Positions 32,613 through 41,107 of a stretch of 64,000 nt of DNA are shown here, in pieces. The stretch comes from Dyella amyloliquefaciens (GTDB lineage: Bacteria > Pseudomonadota > Gammaproteobacteria > Xanthomonadales > Rhodanobacteraceae). The translations under genes and the position numbers were made by a program. Under the pieces are notes generated by a model that saw only the letters and a list, made by a program, of their open reading frames with translations, did no database searches and was not told the DNA's origin. Position 1 is the stretch's first letter. Each line of letters opens with the position of its first letter. The DNA is taken from the NCBI RefSeq assembly GCF_004296575.1, contig NZ_SAYT01000002.1, positions 62,001 to 126,000 on the forward strand. The letters are read 5' to 3'.

Positions 32613-34495
32613 GCCACCCTCGCCTCGCTGCCGCTGCTGAATACGTCGATTTCGCCGCCCACGTCGTCGTAGAGCTGACGCAGCATCTGCATGCGGCGCG
32701 CATCGATGTCGTGGTCATCTTTCTTGGCATAGATGGGCCACTTAGTGCCCTGCCGTGCCGTGTGATTGGTGAGGTGGTTGAGCACTTCCACGTCATAGGC
32801 CATGGCATAGCCCATCGCCTGCAGGCGCTGGCTGATGCACTGCGTGGCCCAATGCTTGGCCGGCGCACGCACGATGGTTTCGCCGGCGCCGTCATCGCGG
32901 GCGCGATCGATCAGCGGCTCGCCATCCTCGCCCACGCAATCCACGGCGTTGGAGAACTGGAAGCCGGTCATCACCTCGTCGAAGCGCTGCTCGGCGTAGG
33001 CCTCCAGCGTCTGCAGATCTTTCACCACCACCGTACCGGCACTGCCAAGGTCAACGCCCCAATGCGGGCGGCCACCGAACAACTCCTGCAGGCAGAAAAT
33101 CAGCTCGCGCTGGATGTAGTAGTCGACGCCCTTGGCGTTGATGCGAAGTACGTCGTGCAGCTTGGGGCCGCGCTGTTCGCTGATGATGATTTCGGTGGGG
33201 TCGTTGGTTTCGCCCAGGTCAGCGCCTGCCCAGAACACGCCCGTGCTGACGCCGACTAGGTGCTCACGCAGGAGTGCGCGCATGGCGGATCGCCGCTCGC
33301 TATCGTCGCGACTGGCGAAGGGCGCCAAGGCCACGGTGCCATCGAACAGCCAGTCATAGGTGCCCGATTTGCGGCCTTGTTCCACGTGGAGAACTACGCG
33401 TTTCACGCCCACGTGCAGCTCGCCGCGCTGACGATCCACGTTGAGCGTGAGCACGCGATAGTCCGGCAGGTCGGTGACGTTGGGCAGCAGCAGATCCCAG
33501 CTCCAGACCGGATTTTCCGCCTCGCCCCACTCGCCGAGCACGTTGCGCTTGTAGCCAGGCGTGTGGCGCCCGCCGAACAGACGGATGAACTCCGCATCGC
33601 GGTCGGCGCTCCAGAACGGCGACGGCATGATCGTCTTGGGCCAGTGGAACAGGCGCCACCCCTTGGCCATGGCATCGAGACTCGGCAGCGCCTGCTGACT
33701 CAGCCGGAAAAACTCCGTGCTGCGGTCACCGTCCGGCACGCTGTAGACACGCTTGCGGCAGCCAGGCATGGCGGAGCGCCAGAATTCCGACCACTGCACC
33801 GCGCGCTTGAGCTTTGCTGCCTCATCCATCAAGGCCATGGCGTTGACGTGCACACCACGGAAGGCTTCGCCATCGTGGCCAGCGGGCCGGTAGTACACGC
33901 GACCGATGCCGGGCTTCTCGCTCTCACCGAGCGGAATGGTCAGGAACCGCTGCATCATGTGCGGCGTGCGCTTGGGCTTGAGCCAGAACTGGCTGAGCAA
34001 CGAGCCGCTGGCTTTCTCACCGCCCTCCTGCGCGCCCACCTGCTCCTCGATGGCGAGGATGATTTCGTCGAGGTGCGTCTGCTGCGGCGCGCCGACCAGC
34101 ATCCACGGCCGGCGCACGGTGAAGCCCATGCAGGTGCATTGCCCCCACAACACCAGCACGGTGATCTCGCGCGTCTTGCCGACCTCGGCGCCGTCCTGGT
34201 GCACCACATCCTGCGACCAGGCGCGGCAGCTCTCGCGCTGGTAATCGAAGAACTGCCAGGGCTCGCCTGTACGTGGTTCCACGAGGAACGTTTCGCTCCA
34301 GCGCACCGGATCTTCAAACACGAACAGGAACAGCGCCTGCTCCAGCGTCAGTCCGTAGTCGCCGCGGTCGAGGCGTTGCCACGCCCAGCCACGCGCGGCC
34401 ATCCAAGCATCGAACTCATCAGGCGCAAACACGCCGCGCTCGCTCATCTGGCGAAGCACATCGTGATCGGCGGTAGGAAGCGAGCGCTTAGCCAC
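32609..34495 (-). CDS. terminase large subunit
   Basis: 628 aa. The ATPase domain has a Walker A-like DGAEVGKTR (Lys107, Thr108) and a Walker B AMALMDEAAK (Asp224, Glu225). The nuclease domain starts near GADLGETNDPT, where the Asp is a likely metal ligand. It packages DNA into proheads through the portal, which follows after one small gene. The start at 34495 overlaps the upstream gene by 8 bases. Confidence 0.9.
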   Translation of the reverse strand: MAKRSLPTADHDVLRQMSERGVFAPDEFDAWMAARGWAWQRLDRGDYGLTLEQALFLFVFEDPVRWSETFLVEPRTGEPWQFFDYQRESCRAWSQDVVHQDGAEVGKTREITVLVLWGQCTCMGFTVRRPWMLVGAPQQTHLDEIILAIEEQVGAQEGGEKASGSLLSQFWLKPKRTPHMMQRFLTIPLGESEKPGIGRVYYRPAGHDGEAFRGVHVNAMALMDEAAKLKRAVQWSEFWRSAMPGCRKRVYSVPDGDRSTEFFRLSQQALPSLDAMAKGWRLFHWPKTIMPSPFWSADRDAEFIRLFGGRHTPGYKRNVLGEWGEAENPVWSWDLLLPNVTDLPDYRVLTLNVDRQRGELHVGVKRVVLHVEQGRKSGTYDWLFDGTVALAPFASRDDSERRSAMRALLREHLVGVSTGVFWAGADLGETNDPTEIIISEQRGPKLHDVLRINAKGVDYYIQRELIFCLQELFGGRPHWGVDLGSAGTVVVKDLQTLEAYAEQRFDEVMTGFQFSNAVDCVGEDGEPLIDRARDDGAGETIVRAPAKHWATQCISQRLQAMGYAMAYDVEVLNHLTNHTARQGTKWPIYAKKDDHDIDARRMQMLRQLYDDVGGEIDVFSSGSEARVA

Positions 34496-34799
34496 GCCGC
34501 GCGCGCCGCAAAAGACGCCATGTGTTGGGGCGGGCCTGCACGTGCGCCCAACGATCGCGAAGCTTGGCGCCGTATTCCGGATCCACGCTGGTCACCGAGC
34601 TCAAATACAGCTCGCGAAAGCGGTTGCACCACTCCTCGAGGAAGCGATTGTCGGACTCAAGCTGCTCACGCTCTGTCGTCAACGCGACGAATTTGCGAAG
34701 CAGCGCCCTCTCCTTGCGTGAGGCGCTCGCATTGCGCTGCAGCCAGCCGGCGGCGTACATCAGCGCACTGATCACCAGCCACCCCATCAGGCTAGTCAT
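34488..34799 (-). CDS. single-span membrane protein beside the terminase (103 aa)
   Basis: Start at 34799, giving an 8-base overlap with the upstream gene. One membrane helix (LMGWLVISALMYAAGWL, residues 4-20) is followed by a long charged helix (ERALLRKFVALTTEREQLE), likely a coiled coil, and a basic end. No family recognised. Confidence 0.6.
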   Translation of the reverse strand: MTSLMGWLVISALMYAAGWLQRNASASRKERALLRKFVALTTEREQLESDNRFLEEWCNRFRELYLSSVTSVDPEYGAKLRDRWAHVQARPNTWRLLRRARRG

Positions 34800-35541
34800 G
34801 GCCAGCACCCGGCAATCGCTTCTGCGCGCGATTGAAAATCGCGCCAAGCAGCGTTTGCAGACCGCCCGCCGCCTCATCCTCATCGCGCAGCTTCTCGCGC
34901 GCCTTGGGCGTCGCCATCAGCTCGGCGAAGTTGATGCCCAGTGTCTCGTTGAACTTGATCAACATGGGCAGCATGGGGTTCGCCTTGTACTCGGCAATGA
35001 CCAGGTTGCCCTTGTCGTCTTTGGCCACCTCGCCCTCCTTGGAGACCCACGGGATGGCCAGCAGAAGACCATCGTTCGCAATGGACTCACGGATCTGCCG
35101 CAGCAACGCCATGTTGCCGGCCATCTCGGTGGCGAGCAGGCCGTGCATGCCATCCATCTCGCCGTCCGTGAAGGCGCTCATCAGCGCATCAAGCGCGTGC
35201 ACGTAGACGGTCTTGTCCAGGCAACTGGCGCCGGCATGCGTGAGGCCATCGAGCACCAGGCTGCACGGCGCCTCGGTGCGCGACGGATTGTCGGGATGAA
35301 ACGGACACGTCGTCACGCACGGCTTGCCGAACATCTTGGCCATGCTGGCCGCACCCTGCGCGAACTGGGAGCGATTGATGGCGCTGTAGCGACCGTGCAC
35401 CCAGGCATTGCGGCTGCTGGCTGCCTTTCCCTCGATCGTGACCGGCCCTGTCGCGGCTGCCGCGGCGGCAGGCAGGTTGTTGCGGCGTTGCTCGCGGGCA
35501 GCGTCGCTCATGGTGTAGGGGCGCTTGGTCTTGTCACTCAT
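34792..35541 (-). CDS. putative terminase small subunit or packaging accessory
   Basis: 249 aa directly upstream of the terminase module. The N-terminal part has TIEGKAASSRNAWVHG, a motif often found in proteins next to phage packaging genes; the centre has four cysteines (CVTTCPFHP and CSLV...SCLD) that may bind zinc; the C-terminal half is helical. The small-subunit call is by position and length only. Confidence 0.5.
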   Translation of the reverse strand: MSDKTKRPYTMSDAAREQRRNNLPAAAAAATGPVTIEGKAASSRNAWVHGRYSAINRSQFAQGAASMAKMFGKPCVTTCPFHPDNPSRTEAPCSLVLDGLTHAGASCLDKTVYVHALDALMSAFTDGEMDGMHGLLATEMAGNMALLRQIRESIANDGLLLAIPWVSKEGEVAKDDKGNLVIAEYKANPMLPMLIKFNETLGINFAELMATPKAREKLRDEDEAAGGLQTLLGAIFNRAQKRLPGAGHD

Positions 35542-35915
35542 GCGCGCTGTTTCTCACGGATGGGGGCGGCGCTTACAGGCCGGCCATGGACAACCCGGCG
35601 CACGGTGCGAGGATTCACCCCAAGCCGCGTGCTGATTTCGCAGGTGGACAGGTGGTGCTCGTTGCGCAGGCGTCGGATTTCCCGGTCGCGCAGGTCGACC
35701 CAGACGCGCCGGACCAGCTGTTCGCGGGTCGGCACCCACAGCTTGATCCCACCCACCTCGTCGAGCACGGCCATCAGGTTTTCCAGGCCAATGCGCTGGG
35801 CCAGCAGCATCCACAGGTCGTCATCCGTGCGCGGCGCATGCTGTCCATGGTTCGCCAGCAGCTCCCGCTCGAACGATGTGGGCGCTTCACCGCGGCGGGA
35901 GAATGCTGGATCCAT
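35538..35915 (-). CDS. Mor-family transcription activator
   Basis: 125 aa. The layout LLAQRIGLENLMAVLDEVGG, VPTREQLVRRVW, then the HTH STCEISTRLGVNPRTVRRV matches the Mor/C activator family of Mu-like phages. Positioned directly upstream of the terminase genes, it is the natural candidate for the late-gene activator of the long leftward operon. Overlaps the recombinase gene by 29 bases. Confidence 0.75.
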   Translation of the reverse strand: MDPAFSRRGEAPTSFERELLANHGQHAPRTDDDLWMLLAQRIGLENLMAVLDEVGGIKLWVPTREQLVRRVWVDLRDREIRRLRNEHHLSTCEISTRLGVNPRTVRRVVHGRPVSAAPIREKQRA

Positions 35916-37020
35916 TGCGCTTCCTCTCGATGTCTTGTGCCCAGAGCGGCAGGTCGTCAGGCAGCGTGCCTAGCGCAGCATGCTGACGGTGGGATTTGAG
36001 GCTGTGCTTGTTCATGCGCGCACTCACCGCGAGGTAGCGGCGCGTGGTTTCAATCGACTCGTGCCCCATCAGGATGCGGATGCGCTCGATGTCGGTACCG
36101 TCGTCGTACAGCATCGTCGCGAACGTCACGCGGAAGCGGTGCACGCCCCACGAACCAAGACCCGCGCGTCGCGCCGCACGCTTCACCAGGTCCTCCACGG
36201 CCTTGACGCCGAGCGCATGGCCGGCGCCGCCGGCGCGCGAGAGATTCACGAACACGGCGTCGGTGTGCGTCTCGATCTTGCTGCGCGCCTCCAGCCATTC
36301 GACTAGCGCGCGCACCACCGGGCCTTCGATCGGCACCGTGCGTTCCTTGCTGCCCTTGCCGAACACATGCACGACGCCCTTGCGGTCGCTGCTGAGTTCC
36401 AACTGATCGATGCGCAGCGCCGTCATCTCCTCGCGGCGCAGACCGGTCGTGAGGAACGTCAGCAGCATCGTGTGATCGCGCTGCGCCACCAGCGGCATCG
36501 GCGCCTGCAGCGCCGCGACAAACAGCGCCTTGAGCTGCGCCATCGTGTATTTCTTCGCTTGCGTCTTCACCAGCTTCGGTGCGGCATAGCCAGCGGTCAC
36601 ATCAGCGCCGATGCCGCGTGTGGCGCGGTAGCTGTACAGACTGCGCACGGCCATCAACGCCTGCCGACGCGACGAAACGGACAGGCGGCGTTTCGCAAAC
36701 AGCCATTTCTGCCAGGCGTCGAGGGTGGCGGTTCGCAACGTGCGGTAGTCGTGGCCGTTGTCTTCGACCCAGCCCATGAAGCGGGCCACGGCCTCGACGT
36801 AATCCGCCGCCGTGGTCATGCCCCGAAAGCCTCTCACCACGACCAGGAACTGCACCCAGAGCCAGCACTCACCGAGCCACAGGGCATCGCGCCATGCGCG
36901 ACCCTCCACGGCACGCATGGCCGACGCCAAGGGTCCGCCTTGGCTCAGCAGCTGAGCGCGAATCTGCATCTCCTGCGGCGGCAGGACCAGCGTTGCCGGC
37001 GGCGGCGGAACATCAGCCAC
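35887..37020 (-). CDS. XerC/D-like tyrosine recombinase (late-side copy)
   Basis: 377 aa. Catalytic residues are all present: Arg195 (TTGLRREE), Lys222 (GKGSKERTVP), His294 and Arg297 (HRFR), His320 (LMGHESIETT) and Tyr329 (RRYL). The LMGHESIETTRRYLAVS end is very XerC/D-like. It stands between the replication genes and the Mor-like gene. With a dif-like site at the right prophage edge it is the best candidate for the integrase, although the early-operon recombinase cannot be excluded. Confidence 0.9.
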   Translation of the reverse strand: MADVPPPPATLVLPPQEMQIRAQLLSQGGPLASAMRAVEGRAWRDALWLGECWLWVQFLVVVRGFRGMTTAADYVEAVARFMGWVEDNGHDYRTLRTATLDAWQKWLFAKRRLSVSSRRQALMAVRSLYSYRATRGIGADVTAGYAAPKLVKTQAKKYTMAQLKALFVAALQAPMPLVAQRDHTMLLTFLTTGLRREEMTALRIDQLELSSDRKGVVHVFGKGSKERTVPIEGPVVRALVEWLEARSKIETHTDAVFVNLSRAGGAGHALGVKAVEDLVKRAARRAGLGSWGVHRFRVTFATMLYDDGTDIERIRILMGHESIETTRRYLAVSARMNKHSLKSHRQHAALGTLPDDLPLWAQDIERKRNGSSILPPR

Positions 37021-37321
37021 GGCGCACCTCCGCGAAATCTAAAAACCCTCCCCATTTTTCGAGGGGCAAACAGGTTTGGGTGGTGGGGTCGGAGGGGTTT
37101 GCTTTTGTAGGGGGGTGTCCTGCACCGACCCGTGCCGCACAGCCGGAAGCCGCACCACGCAAGGCTTCGCAGCCCTCGCCTTTCGGCTTCGTGCCAAACC
37201 CACGTAGGCGGAAACTCAGGGGAGAGAGCGCAGCGGCTAAGACCGCAGCGCAGAGCCATCCGCGAGGCATCACCGCACGGAGTGAGTTACCCCCGGTAAC
37301 ACTGGTAAGGCGAGCCCTCAT
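37013..37321 (-). CDS. possible 102-aa ORF or conserved structured element
   Basis: An ORF starting with an ATGA overlap (37321) and ending inside the start of the recombinase gene. The protein (MRARLTSVTGGNS start, Cys/Gly/Arg-rich) has no known fold. I recall near-identical small ORFs annotated as hypothetical in pseudomonads and relatives, but the base composition and hairpins (for example around 37230-37262) suggest that the conserved unit may be RNA or DNA rather than protein. The ATGA overlap favours coding; the sequence character does not. Confidence 0.35.
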   Translation of the reverse strand: MRARLTSVTGGNSLRAVMPRGWLCAAVLAAALSPLSFRLRGFGTKPKGEGCEALRGAASGCAARVGAGHPPTKANPSDPTTQTCLPLEKWGGFLDFAEVRRG

Positions 37322-37923
37322 GGGGAAAGACCGAGAATCTTGGCGCACTTCAACCTCTCCGCAGTGATGCTGGCTGGTTCTGGCTCACCTGGTCGCACGG
37401 TCACGCGGACCTTTGCGGGCAACGCACGTGGGATCGGAACGTCGAGGTTTTCACCACGTGCATGCCGATCGAGTGCCGTGCGCAGCGCCGTGCCGAAACA
37501 GGCGCGCAAAGCCTTCAGGTCCAGTGATCGCAGATCCCACATGCCGATCGACTTGGCTGCTGCGCCGATAGCCGGATGCGAGAACTCGTGTGACTGGTCA
37601 CGTGCCCATCGCCCCGCTTCGATCAGTGCTGCCTCGAGCGTCGGCTCGGTTGGACGGCTCAGGCGAATGAACTCCTCGTCGCTCGGCGGCCAACCGGTAC
37701 CGACCTTCGACAGCAGCGCCAGGCCGTGATCCACCATCTCCGCCGTCACGCCCGCGGTGCGGAAGGATGCAAACCACGTGGGCCGTGCCTTCGGATCTTC
37801 GAACTGGCGTTGCCAGCGGTGCCCGTACTTCCGGCTGAACACGCTGAACAGCTTGGCAATTGCCACGCGCAGCGTTTCGTCAGCCGCGGGCGAATTCACG
37901 GCTGAGCTCATCTCCGTGCTCAT
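37318..37923 (-). CDS. replication protein P-like (helicase loader)
   Basis: 201 aa from the ATG at 37923, preceded by an AAGGGGG site. Residues about 20-85 (LFSVFSRKYGHRWQRQF, WFASFRTAG, GWPPSDEEFIRL) match the lambda replication protein P family, which brings host DnaB helicase to the origin. It overlaps the upstream O-like gene by 44 bases, as in lambdoid O-P pairs. Confidence 0.82.
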   Translation of the reverse strand: MSTEMSSAVNSPAADETLRVAIAKLFSVFSRKYGHRWQRQFEDPKARPTWFASFRTAGVTAEMVDHGLALLSKVGTGWPPSDEEFIRLSRPTEPTLEAALIEAGRWARDQSHEFSHPAIGAAAKSIGMWDLRSLDLKALRACFGTALRTALDRHARGENLDVPIPRALPAKVRVTVRPGEPEPASITAERLKCAKILGLSP

Positions 37924-38752
37924 AGCCACCCCCTTGAGTTCGATCTGCGAGACCAGCCAGCACGTCGTCGATCTGACACGCCACGTAGCCGGGATTGATG
38001 GGCCGCGCATCGTTGTCGGCCTTGCGCTTCCGTCGTGCACGGGCAACTGCGTCGTCGAACTGGTCGACGGTGATGCCCTGGCTCAGCCAACCGAGGATCT
38101 GGCCGCGCAGCTTGGTCCTGACGAACAGGCTTGCTGGCATGCCCTCGGATTCGATGCGGCTCCAGAACTCGCCGACATTGGCGATCAGAGCAGACCTCTC
38201 GCGCACGATGCGCTGACTGTCTAACGGAGTAGTAACGTTACTTTCTTGCCTAGAGCTATCGGAGAAAGAGCATTTGCTCTGCTCTTTCTCCTCTAGGAGC
38301 GTTACATGGCGTGACGCGTGACTGTCACGCGTGTCACGGCGTGACATGTCGTCACCATCGACAGGGATTTCGCCGGTCGGGGCGATGCCGACCGGCTTGC
38401 TCGCCTTCTTCTTGGCCCGATGCCGCTGCTGCCGTTCCGTCGCCGTGGCATCGGCCTTGGCCGGGTTGCGCTCATCCCATTTGCGCAGCACGCCGTCCAC
38501 GATGTGGCGACGCTGCTCGAGCGCTGCATACGTGGCGGTAATGAGGTCCACCGGCCACTGGAACTGGGCCGCAATGGAGTCGAAGTCGAAGGTGCCGACG
38601 TTGCCGCGCGGCTTGGCGCGCGACGCGTGGTCGAGCAGCGCAAACCAGATGGCGGCCACGTGACCGGGCGTGACGCCGTGACCAGCGACCTGGGCAACCA
38701 CCAGCCATTTCGGATCGGTTGGCGCCCCGTGATAGGCTCGGAACCAGTCCAT
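37880..38752 (-). CDS. replication initiator O-like protein
   Basis: 290 aa, first gene of this leftward block. It starts with MDWFRAYHGAPTDPKW, typical of phage replication proteins, then a winged-helix region in the first 100 residues, a basic linker (RQQRHRAKKKA) and a C-terminal helical domain. Paired with the P-like gene downstream. The phage origin may lie within this gene, as in lambda; the AT-richer stretch near 38.22-38.3 kb is a possible location. Confidence 0.75.
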   Translation of the reverse strand: MDWFRAYHGAPTDPKWLVVAQVAGHGVTPGHVAAIWFALLDHASRAKPRGNVGTFDFDSIAAQFQWPVDLITATYAALEQRRHIVDGVLRKWDERNPAKADATATERQQRHRAKKKASKPVGIAPTGEIPVDGDDMSRRDTRDSHASRHVTLLEEKEQSKCSFSDSSRQESNVTTPLDSQRIVRERSALIANVGEFWSRIESEGMPASLFVRTKLRGQILGWLSQGITVDQFDDAVARARRKRKADNDARPINPGYVACQIDDVLAGLADRTQGGGYEHGDELSREFARG

Positions 38753-39038
38753 TACCGGCTCCTCGCGGGTGAAACTCGCGGGTCATGGACGCCAGTCGTG
38801 GCTGTGCCACGATCAGCCTGCGGCACTGCGTGCCCAGCGTCCGAAATGCCCGTAAACCCCTGTATTTCAACCATGGCCCGTCCTGGGCCGGTCAGTCAGC
38901 TGAACCTGTCAAACTGTATATTATGTAAAATTATGGATGGGCCTGAAGAGGCCTCGAGCTCAAAGGTCCGCAACGATCACCGCTGCCGCCCAGGCCGCCA
39001 AGCCCCATTACCTATTTCATGGATCAGAAGCTCCGGCA
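38753..39038. other. non-coding DNA at the prophage/host border
   Basis: 286 bases without a convincing ORF. GC content falls sharply around 38.90-38.94 kb, where the dif-like sequence lies. To its left are phage replication genes and to its right host-type genes begin, so the right attachment site is probably here. Confidence 0.6.
38904..38931 (+). other. dif-like XerCD site, candidate attR
   Basis: Centre TGTATA (38915-38920) and right arm TTATGTAAAAT (38921-38931) match E. coli dif in 16 of 17 positions; the left arm (38904-38914) matches the XerC arm in only 3 of 11. A one-armed dif is what remains when an element integrates at dif by Xer-type recombination. Comparison from memory of E. 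coli dif; the host's own dif is not visible here. Confidence 0.6.
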
Positions 39039-39287
39039 TCAGATGCGCGCCGCGCTCCCGCGGGTGTTGCCTCGTGGATCTCGCAGTGGGCCAGTTGCCC
39101 GTTCCGCGAAACAGCCTACGGGCCTTGCGGGACTTTCCGCGGCCTCCGGCAGTATTGCGGTCGAATACGGCTTGGATGACTGGCCTTCAGAGGCACGCGC
39201 GCGCTCAAGGATGATCCGGTAAAGCGGAATCGATGCCACGAGCAGCAGCGCGGCCAGCACGCGGTGAGCGGCGTCTTGCCTAGTCAT
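39039..39287 (-). CDS. small host membrane protein (82 aa), doubtful
   Basis: The start at 39287 has AAGGGAG 8 bases upstream. Residues 8-27 (HRVLAALLLVASIPLYRII) form one membrane helix; the tail is polar and of low complexity. It is the first ORF outside the prophage. The tail could be the result of a disrupted original gene. Function not assigned. Confidence 0.4.
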   Translation of the reverse strand: MTRQDAAHRVLAALLLVASIPLYRIILERARASEGQSSKPYSTAILPEAAESPARPVGCFAERATGPLRDPRGNTRGSAARI

Positions 39288-39457
39288 GGGTTTCTCCCTT
39301 CAGGCGAAGCCTGACAAAAGCACTATTGGCCGGCGGGCACCCGTGGCCGATGCTCCATGGCCATGCCCGATGGCAGCCAAGCCACTCTTGTGCAGCGGGC
39401 GGGCCTTGCTTGCCCGTTCGTGCTGGTGCAGCGTTTCGCTGCACAAAGGGGGAAATC

Positions 39458-41092
39458 ATGTACGACGTTTCGCTGGGCGCGTCCTGCTTTCCGGCGCAGG
39501 CCGATGAGCCTCTACGGGATACGACAGTTGGCGGCATTCTGATCGAGGCGGCTGCGGAGGCGCCTGGGGCACTGGCGCTGCTTGAGGTGCGGGCCGATGG
39601 CTCACGGGGGCGGCAATGGACTTACCGGGAACTGCTTGCCGATGCCGAGCGGCTGGCGGATGCCCTGCTCTCACGTTACGAACCCGGCGAGCGGGTGGCG
39701 ATCTGGTCGCCGAATTCACCGGAATGGGTGATCGTCCAATTCGCTGCGGGACTCGCGGGGCTGACGCTCGTCACCGTCAATCCCGCCTATCAGCGCAAAG
39801 AGCTTGCCTACGTGCTCGAGCAATCGCGTAGCGTCGGGTTGTTCCTCGTGCGCGAATGGCGTGGCAATGCCATGGCGGAGATCGCTCGCGACGTGAGTGC
39901 TTCACTTGAAGCGATCCGCGAAGTGGTCGACCTGGACGATCCTGCCGCGCTGTTTGCACGGTCGAGCCCATCTCGCCCGAGACCCGTGGTAAGGCCCAAC
40001 GATCCGGTCCAGGTGCAGTACACCTCCGGCACCACGGGGTTCCCGAAAGGTGCAGTCCTTTCCCATCGCGGCCTCACGAACAACGCGAGATTCTGGTTGT
40101 CGCGCATGGGGCCACGCGCGGGCGATATCTATCTCAACGTCATGCCGCTGTTCCATACGGCGGGATGCTCCATCGGGGTGTTGGGTTGCGTGCAGTGGCG
40201 TTGCCAGATCGTGCTTGCGCGCCTGTTCGAGCCGAACCACATATTGTCCGTGATCGAGCGGGAGCGCGTCGATCTGTTCATCGGTGTGCCGACCATGCTG
40301 ATCGCGATGCTCGAGGCCTACGGTCATCAACCGCGCAACATCGATACGCTCCGTGCCGTGCTTTCCGGCGGTACGGGCGTGCCTCCGGAGGTGGCTGTCC
40401 GCATCGAGCAGACGTTTGGTTGTGCCTTCGTGATCCTGTATGGCCAGACCGAGAGCTCCGGTGGACTTGCGCTGACGCGTGTCGATGATCCGATTGAAGA
40501 GCGCATGCATTCGATCGGTCAGCCCTTCCCTCACACCGAATTGTCGATACGTGATGCCGCGAGCGATGTCGTTCCGCTAGGCGTCGTGGGTGAAATATGT
40601 GCACGCGGCTATTGCGTGATGCTCGGCTACAACGATAACCCCGAGGCCACGGAGCGTGCGATCGACAAGGATGGCTGGCTGCACACCGGTGACCTTGGTG
40701 TCATGGACGCGAACGGCTTCGTGCGCATGGCCGGCCGCCTGAAGGACCTCATCATTCGCGGCGGCGAGAACCTCTTTCCTGCCGAGATAGAGAATGTCCT
40801 TGCCATGCACCCGAGTGTTGCCGAGGTTGCGGTGGTCGGCGTGCCCGACCCGCAATGGGGAGAAATAGCGGTTGCCTTCCTGCGTCCACGGGTCGACGCG
40901 ACGCTCGATGCGATCGACCTAGTACGGCATGTTCGTAGCGAACTCGCTGCACCAAAGACGCCCGCGCACTGGGTGGTACTCGATGCCCTGCCCTTGACCG
41001 GATCCGGCAAGGTGCAGAAATTTGTGTTGCGGGAGCGCTGGCTTGCCGGGGATTACTCGGCGCATCTGCTGCCCGCGAGGGGCGGCGCCTGA
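39458..41092 (+). CDS. AMP-forming acyl-CoA synthetase
   Basis: 544 aa from the ATG at 39458, preceded by AAAGGGGG. The P-loop YTSGTTGFPKG, the YGQTESSG motif, the WLHTGDLG hinge and the C-terminal GRLKDLIIRGGEN and SGKVQKF lysine mark the ANL family. It activates a carboxylic acid with ATP to an acyl-adenylate and transfers it to CoA. Substrate unknown; sequence style suggests medium or long-chain fatty acids. No operon partners on the plus strand. Confidence 0.9.
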   Translation: MYDVSLGASCFPAQADEPLRDTTVGGILIEAAAEAPGALALLEVRADGSRGRQWTYRELLADAERLADALLSRYEPGERVAIWSPNSPEWVIVQFAAGLAGLTLVTVNPAYQRKELAYVLEQSRSVGLFLVREWRGNAMAEIARDVSASLEAIREVVDLDDPAALFARSSPSRPRPVVRPNDPVQVQYTSGTTGFPKGAVLSHRGLTNNARFWLSRMGPRAGDIYLNVMPLFHTAGCSIGVLGCVQWRCQIVLARLFEPNHILSVIERERVDLFIGVPTMLIAMLEAYGHQPRNIDTLRAVLSGGTGVPPEVAVRIEQTFGCAFVILYGQTESSGGLALTRVDDPIEERMHSIGQPFPHTELSIRDAASDVVPLGVVGEICARGYCVMLGYNDNPEATERAIDKDGWLHTGDLGVMDANGFVRMAGRLKDLIIRGGENLFPAEIENVLAMHPSVAEVAVVGVPDPQWGEIAVAFLRPRVDATLDAIDLVRHVRSELAAPKTPAHWVVLDALPLTGSGKVQKFVLRERWLAGDYSAHLLPARGGA

Positions 41093-41107
41093 TACCGCAC
41101 CCGGCCT

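Noticed and set aside
37013-37348. Start at 37348 for the 102-aa ORF
   Set aside because: It would lie inside the replication P gene; the ATGA start at 37321 fits the local coupling pattern better.
1-38752. Mu-like transposable phage
   Set aside because: Portal DUF935, MuF and Mor resemble Mu relatives, but no DDE transposase or MuB is seen, and O/P replication genes and integrase-type recombinases are present.
38937-39222. Small plus-strand ORFs to the right of the dif-like site
   Set aside because: No ribosome-binding site, and composition is not gene-like; the minus-strand ORF with a good site was preferred, itself at low confidence.
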